Made by a program: the position numbers and the translations under genes | Source: Clostridia bacterium | GTDB taxonomy: Bacteria > Bacillota > Clostridia > Oscillospirales > Acutalibacteraceae | Length of the DNA: 50,990 nt | Direction of reading: 5' to 3' | Assembly (NCBI GenBank): GCA_017481575.1 | Contig: JAFUPA010000021.1 | Location: forward strand, 1-50,990 | Notes under the pieces: generated by a model | What the model was told of the DNA's origin: nothing | Databases searched by the model: none | Seen by the model: the letters and a program-made list of their open reading frames with translations, nothing else | In this document: positions 1-7,877 of the stretch, in pieces | Layout: every line of letters begins with the position of its first letter | Numbering within the stretch: the first letter of the stretch is position 1

Positions 1-30
1 CAAAAATAAACAGCCGCACGTGAGCGGCTG
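1..30 (-). terminator. Rho-independent terminator downstream of the methyltransferase
   Basis: A perfect 7-bp G+C-rich stem, CAGCCGC (11-17) with GCGGCTG (24-30), is followed on the minus strand by a T-rich run (rc of 1-10, TTTATTTTTG). It would end transcripts coming from the methyltransferase gene. There is no T-run on the plus side. Confidence 0.7.
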
Positions 31-62
31 CTTGTGATAGTAATGCGTTGTCAAACTTCTAT

Positions 63-133
63 GCCCCTTTCAGGGGCTTAGCCAGTAGGCGGCCCTTATA
101 GGGCCTGTGCAAACCACTAGTTTACTAGTGGTT
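63..133. repeat. Array of three adjacent palindromes of unknown function
   Basis: Three compact hairpins follow each other: GCCCCT/AGGGGC (63-68, 72-77), GGCCCT/AGGGCC (91-96, 100-105) and a 10-bp stem AACCACTAGT/ACTAGTGGTT (112-121, 124-133) that abuts the methyltransferase stop codon. None carries a T-run, so they are not simple terminators. With the terminator at 1-30 they form a highly structured 137-bp tail behind a single gene. A recombination site at the end of a gene cassette, a structured RNA and a small mobile palindromic element are all possible. I cannot tell which. Confidence 0.5.
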
Positions 134-137
134 ATGA

Positions 138-728
138 TTATTGTAGAACAACAAGGATATATGCAAACTCCGTTTGAGTTATTTCAACTGTTTTTAAACC
201 TGCGTTAAGAACATAGTTTTTTATATCTGCTACATTATCGGGGTAAATCTCCAGTTTTCTTTCACCCATATCAATATATTTTTCTTGGTTTTTATCAATT
301 GATAAAACAAAGCAACCGCCACAATTCAGCAAAGATGCAATTTTATTTATGCAAGCCTGCTTTTCCTTTATGTGCATAAATGTAAGTGATGAGTAAATAA
401 CATCAAAACAAGTGTCAAAGTTATGTGTTAAAAAATCATCACAAATCAGTTTGATGTTTTGGTGTTTTGAAAGATTGTCCCTTGCACGTTCAATAGTTTT
501 GGGCGAGATGTCTATACCGCAAAAGCATTTGCACAATGGTGCTGTTTTTAATGCAATCCGTCCGGTGCCTACACCTATTTCAAGGACACTCTTTTTGTCG
601 GTCAGTTTCATTTTGTCAACAAACTCCTGACCGTCCCATTGGTTCATATAATCCTTAAGTGGCTTCGGGTCGTGTACAGGGTCATTGTTTTCTTCAATCA
701 GCTTGTCGTAATGTTCAATTACATTCAT
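138..728 (-). CDS. Class I SAM-dependent methyltransferase
   Basis: This 196-residue soluble protein has the Rossmann-type methyltransferase motif I (VLEIGVGTGRIA, about residues 48-59) that binds S-adenosylmethionine. An acidic residue ends beta-2 (CGIDISPKTIERA), and a motif IV-like stretch follows (FDVIYSSLTFMHI). The layout matches small Methyltransf_11/25 proteins that methylate small molecules. The substrate cannot be read from sequence. The start is supported by AGGAG 8 bases upstream. It is followed by a dense palindrome array, which together with its solitary nature could mean it arrived as a cassette. The SAM-binding fold is secure and the substrate unknown. Confidence 0.85.
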   Translation of the reverse strand: MNVIEHYDKLIEENNDPVHDPKPLKDYMNQWDGQEFVDKMKLTDKKSVLEIGVGTGRIALKTAPLCKCFCGIDISPKTIERARDNLSKHQNIKLICDDFLTHNFDTCFDVIYSSLTFMHIKEKQACINKIASLLNCGGCFVLSIDKNQEKYIDMGERKLEIYPDNVADIKNYVLNAGLKTVEITQTEFAYILVVLQ

Positions 729-789
729 TTATATTACTCCTACTACAATTCAAGCCCAACTTCCGGTTATGAAGTTGGACTTGATGTTT

Positions 790-2361
790 TTATTTAAGTA
801 TATTCGATACAACCGTATTTGCAATTCTGAAAAGAATTTCCGTAATCTTTTCAAGCACGTCAAAGATTATGTCTGCTGTTGTAGGAGAAACGGCATCTTG
901 AGTCAGCGGCATAAGCTTTGCGTTGTCGTAGTCATATGTCATAAACTGCGGATACTGCTCGTTGTCAAAAACAGTAAGCTGTTCTTCACTTGTTGCAAGC
1001 CACATGATGAAGTCTGTGCTCTCGCCGTAAGGATAGTCAACGTGACCCATATCACGGAAGAACCAAGTCTGGTCGGGTAACATACAGGTTGAAGCATCAA
1101 TCTGATTGTCGGGGGAAATGTGGTTGTGTTCTGACGGAACTTTCTGCACATAATCCTCTCCGAGTGTTTCGCCAAGGAGAGCGCAGGTTGCACCGCCGCT
1201 TGCATACTCAACGTCAATAAGGTTGTCTGTGTTGCTTACGGAAACAGATTCGCTTATCGGCAATGACGGCCAGTTGTACTGTGCAAGGATGTAAACGTTG
1301 GTATCGTTCGCCATAGCGTCCTTCAAAAGCGTTTCAGCGTTCTGCTGAACATTGTAGTGGTACTCGTCAATTCTTGCAACGAGCTTGCCACTTTCTGTTC
1401 CGTTAAGCATACAAGCCTTTGCAGCCTCGTAGTTTATATCGGGAACAAGAGCCCAGAGTCCCGGCATATGACCGAAAATCGGAATAAGAAGCTCGTCATA
1501 AATTCTGTCCTTGAGTGTGTCAGTAATACCGTTTGCAAAGCTTTCAAGACCTCCGTTAACACCCGATTCTTCAAGCAGAACGTCAAGGTAATCTATAACA
1601 TTCTCCCATGTGTTGTCACGTGTAAGGAGTGCAAGACGGTGCCAGAGAGCAGAAAGTGTAAGGCTGAAATCAGCCGAGAAAAGACTGCCTACGCAAGATG
1701 TACCCTGAAAAGCGGTTGAACACATAATAATTGTGTCAAGGTCATCACTGCCGTATTTGTAAAGGTACGAGCAGGTAACAGTACCGCCCATGCTGAAAGC
1801 GGCAAGAGCAATTCGGTCATAGTCGCCCTCTGCCTTAATGTTCTCAATAAATGTGTTAAGCCTGTCGGCGTGAACAAGAGGGTCTTTACGCCAGTCGTAG
1901 TTAAAGAAATATGTATTTTCAAGACCAAAGGTGTCAATACCTGCACGAACAGTTGCAAATTCATTTGACTCACCTGCAACAAAAGGCTCTTCCTTACCTA
2001 CGAGTGAGCAGTCAAAAAGTGTGCCGTCAATGTCCTCGATTGAATCGCCGTTCTCGTCAAAAGCAAGTGGACCGAAAACGTCTGTGAGTGGAGGGAAGAT
2101 TCCGTCAGCAAGTGCATCATAATCATTTGTTGCCATAAATGCAAGCACGGGCGGAAGAAGTTCAAAAACCATATTTGTTATGCTGTCTGATGACGGAGGG
2201 AAAGCCTGCTCACCGTCGCTGTATTTAAGCGGAAAAGTGTTCATGCCGCTCACTACGATGAATGCGGTTTTTTCCTCTGCCGCAAAAGCAGGGAGACAAA
2301 CTGCAAAAAGCATTACAACGGATAAGAGAATACTTAAAAATTTCTTTGAAGTCTTTTTCAT
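790..2361 (-). CDS. Secreted LCAT-like alpha/beta hydrolase (lipase/acyltransferase family)
   Basis: This 523-residue protein has a Sec signal peptide (MKKTSKKF followed by a hydrophobic run, likely cut after AFA at about residue 28). The mature part has the FNYDWRKDP motif (about 153-161) typical of lecithin:cholesterol acyltransferase-like enzymes. A nucleophile elbow AFSMGG places the catalytic Ser at 190. Candidate Asp/His residues lie in the C-terminal third (for example DMGHVDYPYG). The C-terminal 30 residues form an amphipathic helix that could lie on membranes. It probably acts outside the cell on lipid esters, but the substrate is unknown. The start has a weak AGAGGA-type ribosome site. 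A candidate promoter lies at 2398-2425. Confidence 0.8.
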   Translation of the reverse strand: MKKTSKKFLSILLSVVMLFAVCLPAFAAEEKTAFIVVSGMNTFPLKYSDGEQAFPPSSDSITNMVFELLPPVLAFMATNDYDALADGIFPPLTDVFGPLAFDENGDSIEDIDGTLFDCSLVGKEEPFVAGESNEFATVRAGIDTFGLENTYFFNYDWRKDPLVHADRLNTFIENIKAEGDYDRIALAAFSMGGTVTCSYLYKYGSDDLDTIIMCSTAFQGTSCVGSLFSADFSLTLSALWHRLALLTRDNTWENVIDYLDVLLEESGVNGGLESFANGITDTLKDRIYDELLIPIFGHMPGLWALVPDINYEAAKACMLNGTESGKLVARIDEYHYNVQQNAETLLKDAMANDTNVYILAQYNWPSLPISESVSVSNTDNLIDVEYASGGATCALLGETLGEDYVQKVPSEHNHISPDNQIDASTCMLPDQTWFFRDMGHVDYPYGESTDFIMWLATSEEQLTVFDNEQYPQFMTYDYDNAKLMPLTQDAVSPTTADIIFDVLEKITEILFRIANTVVSNILK

Positions 2362-2397
2362 ACTATCAATCCTCTAATCAATGGTTATTTTAAGACA

Positions 2398-2425
2398 ATT
2401 TTAACACATATTTTACCAAATGCAA
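2398..2425 (-). promoter_or_regulatory. Candidate promoter of the LCAT-like hydrolase gene
   Basis: On the minus strand a TTGCAT -35 box (2420-2425) and a TAAAAT -10 box (2398-2403) are 16 bp apart, upstream of the start at 2361. The adjacent plus-strand promoter at 2466 makes this a divergent promoter region. Confidence 0.45.
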
Positions 2426-2465
2426 ATAAAAAACGTCCTTCTTTACCTCTATTTTTAAAAATGCC

Positions 2466-2494
2466 TTGATTTTCCTTTTAAAATACACTATAAT
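2466..2494 (+). promoter_or_regulatory. Promoter of the BMP-family lipoprotein gene
   Basis: TTGATT (2466-2471) and a consensus TATAAT (2489-2494) are separated by exactly 17 bp, 37 bp upstream of the start codon. Confidence 0.65.
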
Positions 2495-2530
2495 TATATT
2501 CATAATATTGTGGTCAAGGAGGCCTATACA

Positions 2531-3556
2531 ATGAAAAAGTTTAAGAGAATTTTTGCTATTGTGCTTGCGGCAGTTATGCTTATGAGCCTTGCTTCATGTT
2601 CACTCGTTGACGAGAGTGAAACAGATATCACAAACGACAATATCAAAATCGGTGTCCTCTTGAGCGGCGCACAGGATGCAACTACAGGTATGTCAGGTGC
2701 AACTCTTAACGCTATCAACGAGCTTACAAGCATCGGTTACGGAATTAACGGCGAGAGATTTAAGTATGCAGAGAATGTTGACCCCAACAATGCAGATGCT
2801 GTTGCAGACTCTCTCCAGTCCTTGCTCAACTTCGAGTGTAACCTCATCATTGCTTCCGAGTCAGCTTACCTTGACGATGTTCAGAAGATGGCAGGCGATA
2901 ATGCTGATGTAAAGTTCCTTGTTCTTGATGCTGAAAATGACGGTAAGAACATTTACGGATACAGCGCAAACATCACAGGCGCAGACTACCTTGCAGGTAT
3001 CGTTGCAGGTATGAAGGCTGCGGAACTCAATGTTCCGAAACTCGGCTATCTTGTTAAGAGCGAAAACGACCTTACAAACCTCAACGCTTTCGCAATGGGT
3101 GTTAAGTCTGTTAACGGTGGCGCAACTGTTTCTGCAATCGTTGGCACAGATGCTGCCGCAGGTGTTGCAGCTCTCATCAAAGAGGGTGCAGTTGTAATCG
3201 CATCAGACTATGAGGACGAAGCAATCGCAACAGCTTGTGCAGACGGTAAGGTGTTCTTCTGTGGCTTCGGTTCAGAGACATACAAGGATGCTGAAACATT
3301 CCTTTGTGCACCGGTCTACAATTTTGCACAGATATACATTGACGCAATCAAGGCTGTTGTTGATAACAAAGAGCCTGCCGCTTTTGAGGGTGGCTATGCA
3401 ACAGGTGCAACTTACCTTGCAGACCTTAACGAGAACACAGTAGCTGAAGGCACACAGGAAGCTGTGAACACAGCCGCAGACGCTATTGCAAACGGAACAC
3501 TTACTTTCACAATCAGCGTTGACACTCCGGTTGAAAACGTTACAATCGTTAAATAA
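2531..3556 (+). CDS. BMP-family substrate-binding lipoprotein
   Basis: This 341-residue lipoprotein has a signal peptide ending in the lipobox LASC (lipidated Cys23). The rest follows the basic membrane protein (BMP/Med) periplasmic-binding fold. It begins with IKIGVLLSGAQDATTGMSG, continues with alternating strands and helices, and includes the YSANITGADYLAGIVAGMKA segment typical of nucleoside-binding members. Homologues deliver nucleosides or related ligands to an ABC importer. No ATPase or permease gene is adjacent, so it is an orphan here and must share a transporter or act as a sensor. The ATG at 2531 is chosen because AGGAGG (2517-2522) precedes it; a GTG at 2510 lies upstream of that site. 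Confidence 0.8.
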   Translation: MKKFKRIFAIVLAAVMLMSLASCSLVDESETDITNDNIKIGVLLSGAQDATTGMSGATLNAINELTSIGYGINGERFKYAENVDPNNADAVADSLQSLLNFECNLIIASESAYLDDVQKMAGDNADVKFLVLDAENDGKNIYGYSANITGADYLAGIVAGMKAAELNVPKLGYLVKSENDLTNLNAFAMGVKSVNGGATVSAIVGTDAAAGVAALIKEGAVVIASDYEDEAIATACADGKVFFCGFGSETYKDAETFLCAPVYNFAQIYIDAIKAVVDNKEPAAFEGGYATGATYLADLNENTVAEGTQEAVNTAADAIANGTLTFTISVDTPVENVTIVK

Positions 3557-3574
3557 AATCACCAAAAATAATTT

Positions 3575-3607
3575 ACGGTCAGTTCCGAGTGAACTGACCG
3601 TATTTTT
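3575..3607. terminator. Bidirectional terminator
   Basis: A perfect 11-bp stem ACGGTCAGTTC/GAACTGACCGT (3575-3585, 3591-3601) with a 5-base loop is followed by TATTTTTT on the plus side and preceded by an A-rich run, so it also works on the minus strand. It separates the convergent lipoprotein and acyl-CoA ligase genes. Confidence 0.85.
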
Positions 3608-5322
3608 TATTTGTCTGTATTTTTATATTCGTTAATCTTTTCTGTTACGGTGTCTACAACACTTTCGGTTGTTTCCTTTATAAAGCGTTTAATTTTGTTT
3701 GAGCTTGTTTTCGGGAACTCACTCTCACGGATGATAACCTTTGAAATCTGCTTGTAAATCGGAAGCTCAACACAAGCGTTTTTAATGCTCTTAAGCACCT
3801 CGGCAGGTGTTTTCTTTTCTTCAAGGAAAACCTCCGCCTTAAGTGAGCTTTCGTTGCCGTTTTCGTCCGTTTCTCCGCTAACAACAACCTCATTGACATA
3901 TTCAATGTCCTGGATATATCCTTCAATTTCCTCGGGATAAACGTTTTTACCGTTGTTAAGGACAATCACGTTCTTCTTTCTGCCCGAGATTGTAAGCTGG
4001 TCATTTTCGTTGATGTAACCGTAATCACCCGTGTAGAACCAACCGTCCTTGAGCACTTCTGCTGTTAATTCGGGCTTCTTGTAATAGCCCATCATAACGA
4101 TGTCACCCTTAACGCAGATTTCACCGATTCCCTCTTCGTTCGGCTCATCAATTCTCCACTCAATACACGGGAGTTTGATACCGACTGTTCTGAAATCGTT
4201 GTACATATCGTGGTTAGCACACACAAGCGGTGAACATTCTGTTATGCCGTAACCGTTGATAAGGTCAAAGCCGATGTCGTCAAAAAACTTTGCAACCTCG
4301 GGTCTTATCGGAGCACCGCCGCAAACGATTTTCTTGAGCTTTCCGCCGAAAGTTTCGTGGATAAAACCGAAATAGTCTCGTCTTTTGTCAATTCCTTGTT
4401 CACGCAGAGCGTTGCTCTTTTCAATCATTGCATTGAACTGCTCTTCCATACCTTCCTTGCGTATGTTTCTCATAATACGCTTGTAAATTGACTCTGCAAT
4501 CGCAGGCACAACATAAACATAAGACGGCTTGTAAATAACAAGATTTTTAAGTATTGTTGAAAGGCTCTCGTTAATGCAAAGTGTAGAGTGGTGGTGGAAG
4601 GAGACAAGAATGTCACTTACCGCCTCATAAGTGTGGTGATAGGGGAGTAGCGAAAGTCCCGTGTCATAAACGGTGGAAACCATCAGTCCGTAATAAACAC
4701 TCGAAACGAGATTGTGTTCTGAAAGCATAACACCCTTTGAAGCACCTGTTGTACCCGAGGTGTAAACAAGCAGTTTAAGAGAGTTCGGGTCGCTCTCCTC
4801 TGCAAGAAAAGCGGCAGGGTCAAGAGTCTGACCTGTGGTCAATGCCCAATGGAAGGAGCGGAACTTACCCTCGTTGTCAAGTCTGTCAAACCCGATGAAA
4901 TATTTGATGTTTTCAAGCTCATCAGCGTGATTTTTAAATATTTCCTCATACTTTGCATCGTAAAAAACAATGCTTGTTTCGCTGTCCTTTAAAATGTTGA
5001 TTATGTCGTTTTCGGGCATTTCCTTGTCAATCGGAACAAAAACGCCCTTGCTTCTTAGTGCTGTCATATAAGCTACAATCCAGTTGTACGAGTTTGCACC
5101 GATACACGCAATATGCTTGTCTGAAAGCTCTTCCGAATTAAGAAAAGCACCAAGTGCCGTTACTGTGTCAACAAACTTTGAAAAAGTAACCTCACGGATT
5201 TCTTCGCCGACCTTGTATTTGTACGCAATCTTGTCGCCTGCATCCTTAACGGCAAGCTCCATCATCTCCTTAATTGAAGAAAACGGCTGTACCTCGTAAA
5301 GCGGATATTCGTTATTTTTCAT
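3607..5322 (-). CDS. AMP-binding acyl-CoA synthetase (long-chain fatty-acid--CoA ligase family)
   Basis: This 571-residue cytoplasmic enzyme of the ANL adenylate-forming superfamily probably activates a fatty acid to acyl-AMP and then acyl-CoA. The phosphate-binding loop YTSGTTGASKG lies at about 187-197. LPYHHTYE, the ATP/adenine motif NGYGITECSP and the YTGDYGYI motif follow. A hinge (ISGRKKNVIVLNNGKNVYPEE) and a C-terminal catalytic lysine region (KTSSNKIKR) complete the set. All core motifs are present and the length is normal. The start has a GGGAGG ribosome site. A close paralogue lies at 34602-36248. Chain-length preference cannot be told. It is a single-gene unit with its own promoter (5398-5426). 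Confidence 0.9.
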   Translation of the reverse strand: MKNNEYPLYEVQPFSSIKEMMELAVKDAGDKIAYKYKVGEEIREVTFSKFVDTVTALGAFLNSEELSDKHIACIGANSYNWIVAYMTALRSKGVFVPIDKEMPENDIINILKDSETSIVFYDAKYEEIFKNHADELENIKYFIGFDRLDNEGKFRSFHWALTTGQTLDPAAFLAEESDPNSLKLLVYTSGTTGASKGVMLSEHNLVSSVYYGLMVSTVYDTGLSLLPYHHTYEAVSDILVSFHHHSTLCINESLSTILKNLVIYKPSYVYVVPAIAESIYKRIMRNIRKEGMEEQFNAMIEKSNALREQGIDKRRDYFGFIHETFGGKLKKIVCGGAPIRPEVAKFFDDIGFDLINGYGITECSPLVCANHDMYNDFRTVGIKLPCIEWRIDEPNEEGIGEICVKGDIVMMGYYKKPELTAEVLKDGWFYTGDYGYINENDQLTISGRKKNVIVLNNGKNVYPEEIEGYIQDIEYVNEVVVSGETDENGNESSLKAEVFLEEKKTPAEVLKSIKNACVELPIYKQISKVIIRESEFPKTSSNKIKRFIKETTESVVDTVTEKINEYKNTDK

Positions 5323-5397
5323 AAAAATACCTCCCTGTAAAAGGATAAATATCTGTTATCTAAATTTTACCTTTTTATACAAATTTTATTCATTGAA

Positions 5398-5426
5398 ATT
5401 ATCACACAAAGCAATTTTTTTGTCAA
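5398..5426 (-). promoter_or_regulatory. Promoter of acyl-CoA synthetase gene 1
   Basis: The minus strand carries TTGACA (5421-5426), a 17-bp spacer and GATAAT (5398-5403), about 75 bp upstream of the start at 5322. I found no convincing promoter for the divergent patatin gene in the remaining 5427-5541, although a TATAAT lies at 5504-5509. Confidence 0.6.
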
Positions 5427-5541
5427 GGAAAAAGGAAATACAGTTTGTAAAGAAAAAATCAACAAATTGTAAATTCGTGCCAATTCGCTTGAATAAGATA
5501 TTTTATAATGTTAATATTTTATCCCAAGAGGTGATAGCATT

Positions 5542-6393
5542 ATGTCGAAAATCGGATTAGTGGTTGAAGGCGGAGGAATGCGTGGCGTATACGGTTGCGG
5601 TGTTCTTGATGCTTTTCTTGAAAATTCAATCACATTCCCTTACAGCATCGGGGTCTCGGCAGGCTCAGCAAATATGGCTTCGTTCATTTCAGAACAGCAC
5701 GGCAGAAATTACAGATTTTACACAAACTATTCCTTTGATGAAAGATATATGAGCCTTAAAAATTTTGTCACAACAGGCTCATTTTTCGGTATGGATTACA
5801 TCTACACCGAGCTTACTGAAACCGTTGACCCAATAAATTTTGAAAAACTTGTCAACACAGATATGGAATATTACGTTGTTGCCGTTGAGGCGGTAACGGG
5901 CAAGCCTGTTTATTTCGGCAAAGAAGATGTCGCAAAGTATAAGGGAACAATTTTTAAGGCATCAAGTGCCGTCCCTGCAATGTGCAGACCGGTTGAAATT
6001 GACGGCAAGATGTACTTTGATGGCGGTGTTGCAGATTCAATACCAGTCAAGCGTGCTTTGAATGACGGCTGCGATAAAATTGTCGCCGTCCTCACACGAC
6101 CAAAAGGCTATGTCAAAAAGCCGGAAGCAGGCAAGAAGATTTATTCCGAAATCCTGCGTGATTATCCCGTAATCACCAAGGCACTCAACGTCCGTCATTA
6201 TGTCTACAATCATACACTGGAGTATCTTTATAAGCTCGAAGAGGAGGGCAGAGCTTTTCTCTTCTGTCCCGACAATCCTGACGGTGTAAATCTTATCACA
6301 AGAAACAAGGAACAGCTTATAACCCTCTACAATGAGGGCAAGGTTGACGCCGAAAACAGAATGGACGAATTGATTGCGTTTATGAATGAATAA
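5542..6393 (+). CDS. Patatin-like phospholipase
   Basis: This 283-residue protein is a patatin-family serine hydrolase. The oxyanion-hole glycine-rich loop EGGGMRGVYGCG is at 9-20. The nucleophile elbow GVSAG gives Ser39. The catalytic dyad aspartate lies in DGG (Asp160). There is no signal peptide, so it probably acts in the cytoplasm or at the inner membrane face on phospholipid acyl esters. It matches the YjjU/RssA-type bacterial patatins in length. The ATG follows an AGAGGTG ribosome site. It lies divergent from an acyl-CoA ligase, which could use fatty acids it releases, though that link is inference. Confidence 0.88.
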   Translation: MSKIGLVVEGGGMRGVYGCGVLDAFLENSITFPYSIGVSAGSANMASFISEQHGRNYRFYTNYSFDERYMSLKNFVTTGSFFGMDYIYTELTETVDPINFEKLVNTDMEYYVVAVEAVTGKPVYFGKEDVAKYKGTIFKASSAVPAMCRPVEIDGKMYFDGGVADSIPVKRALNDGCDKIVAVLTRPKGYVKKPEAGKKIYSEILRDYPVITKALNVRHYVYNHTLEYLYKLEEEGRAFLFCPDNPDGVNLITRNKEQLITLYNEGKVDAENRMDELIAFMNE

Positions 6394-6399
6394 AAAGCA

Positions 6400-6437
6400 A
6401 AAGAGCTGCCTTGCGACAGCTCTTTCACTTTTTAAAG
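6400..6437 (+). terminator. Terminator after the patatin gene
   Basis: A 9-bp stem AAAGAGCTG/CAGCTCTTT (6400-6408, 6417-6425) is followed by a T-rich stretch (CACTTTTT), directly downstream of the patatin stop codon. Confidence 0.7.
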
Positions 6438-6447
6438 GGGTGGATGT

Positions 6448-6507
6448 ATGAAAAAGACAATTTTCGTAGGTTCAACCTACAAACAGAGTATAGTTCAACG
6501 ATATTAA
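6448..6507 (+). CDS. Possible 19-residue micro-ORF between two terminators
   Basis: An ATG preceded by AAAGGGGTGG opens a 19-codon frame (MKKTIFVGSTY followed by KQSIVQRY) that ends in TAA. The middle of the frame holds a palindrome, GTAGGTTcAACCTAC (6466-6480). It has no recognised homologue and lies between the patatin terminator and the terminator at 6515. It could be a translated peptide, a degenerate gene start or chance. The good ribosome site is the only argument in favour. Confidence 0.2.
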   Translation: MKKTIFVGSTYKQSIVQRY

Positions 6508-6514
6508 AAAATAT

Positions 6515-6557
6515 GCAAGCCGATGTGAACTTTTTGTTAAAATCGGCTTGCAATTTT
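6515..6557. terminator. Terminator of the MATE-ymdB-SBP-recG-FAD operon
   Basis: A perfect 10-bp stem GCAAGCCGAT/ATCGGCTTGC (6515-6524, 6542-6551) has a T-run on the minus strand (rc of 6505-6514) and a shorter one on the plus strand. It sits immediately after the oxidoreductase stop codon. Confidence 0.75.
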
Positions 6558-7867
6558 TATATCTTTTTATAAAGCTTTATCCAATTTTCAACCGCCTGTA
6601 CGCTGTAATTTTCGGGCATTGCGTTACAGGCAAGCGTACTGTTAATAATACTCATTCCTGCATTTGCAAGCGGCTTTAAGAGTTTCGGTCTTTTGGCTAT
6701 AGCGGCGACCTTTTGTAAAAGCTCGTTTGCGGTGTACTTTGCAGAGCCTGTTTCGGCAAATTCCTTTGCGCCAAGAACCTCTGTTTCAAACAGATAATCC
6801 ATATCGTCAGCATCAATCGAGGTCAGTACACTCTTGATGATATCAACGCTTATCTGGTCTTCACCGCATTCCTTGAAATATCTGTATTGGTATTTCCAAA
6901 GCTTTTCTAATGAATACTTTCCGTCAATTTCAGTAACTGTGTCTGCAAGGATTTTTCCTCCGCCAAAGCTCAGACGCACACCCGAACCGCTCAAGGGCTC
7001 AATCATAATTGCCGAGTCGCCGACGGCGGCGTAGCCATTACCGACAAAAAGCGGTAAGCTCTTACGAAGCGGTATTCTTGATGTTGTCCCGCCACGCAGG
7101 ATTTTATCTGTGTCAATATAAGGGTAATCTTTTTGAAAATCGGCAACAGCAGCTTCAATTGCACTTTTTGTAAGACTGCCGAAGCCTGTAACAAGCACAT
7201 CAATGTGTTCGTCCTCTGTTATAACCCAGTCAATACTGGCACGTCTGCAATGGTAAAAATATGTGTTGTACCTTGGGTCGGTGACTTCGTCACTTTTTCT
7301 TGCAAAATACGCACGGTAGGTAAAAAGCGTTTCCTCGGCTTTAACCTCGTTTTCTATACCAAAGCTTTTCGGCAGATTTTTTCTCACGGGCGAGTCAATT
7401 CCTGCCGCATCAATAACAAGGTCAGCACGGATTTCCTTTTCTTTTCCGTAAAGTAAAACCTTTAGTCCTGTAACAAATCCATTTTCAATAACAGGCGACA
7501 GCACCCTTACACCGAAAATGAATTTAACACCGTTTTTCTCCGCCAAATCAGCAAGATATTCAGCGAGGAATTTGCGGTCAATGTAAGCAACTTCTTCAAA
7601 GATGCGGTCGCTTCGCTTTGCAACAACCTTGATGTTTTTCTTCGGGCCTCTGCAGCTCATAACCCTGTACGGTGTAAAGTGCTCGGGCGTGGGTAGGGGA
7701 ATTCCTGCTTCGGGGAACGACGGTTTATAAACAGTATCGCACCAGTCGTGACCAAGCTCGCTTCTGTCCTTAGATTCGTAAATCGTTATGTCAAAACCTT
7801 TTTTCGCAAGGTTAATTGCGGCAACCAGGCCGCCGATACCCGCACCGGCAACAACAATTTTTTTCAT
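6557..7867 (-). CDS. FAD-dependent oxidoreductase, geranylgeranyl-reductase-like
   Basis: This 436-residue flavoprotein starts with a dinucleotide-binding Rossmann motif (VVAGAGIGGLVAAINLA, then an acidic residue in YES at the end of beta-2). It carries the second FAD motif AAVGDSAIMIEPLSGSG at about two thirds of its length. This pattern fits the PHBH/geranylgeranyl reductase group of NAD(P)/FAD enzymes, which oxidise or saturate hydrophobic substrates. The substrate cannot be predicted. The ATG at 7867 is preferred over one at 7876 because AGGATG lies 8 bases before it. It is the last gene of the operon, 10 bases after recG. Confidence 0.75.
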   Translation of the reverse strand: MKKIVVAGAGIGGLVAAINLAKKGFDITIYESKDRSELGHDWCDTVYKPSFPEAGIPLPTPEHFTPYRVMSCRGPKKNIKVVAKRSDRIFEEVAYIDRKFLAEYLADLAEKNGVKFIFGVRVLSPVIENGFVTGLKVLLYGKEKEIRADLVIDAAGIDSPVRKNLPKSFGIENEVKAEETLFTYRAYFARKSDEVTDPRYNTYFYHCRRASIDWVITEDEHIDVLVTGFGSLTKSAIEAAVADFQKDYPYIDTDKILRGGTTSRIPLRKSLPLFVGNGYAAVGDSAIMIEPLSGSGVRLSFGGGKILADTVTEIDGKYSLEKLWKYQYRYFKECGEDQISVDIIKSVLTSIDADDMDYLFETEVLGAKEFAETGSAKYTANELLQKVAAIAKRPKLLKPLANAGMSIINSTLACNAMPENYSVQAVENWIKLYKKI

Positions 7868-7877
7868 AATCAACATC

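Noticed and set aside
740-785. Hairpin CAAGCCCAACTTC/GAAGTTGGACTTG as terminator between the two first minus-strand genes
   Set aside because: The T-run lies on the plus-strand side, where no gene ends; on the minus strand it is followed by AATTGTAG, so it is not a convincing terminator there.
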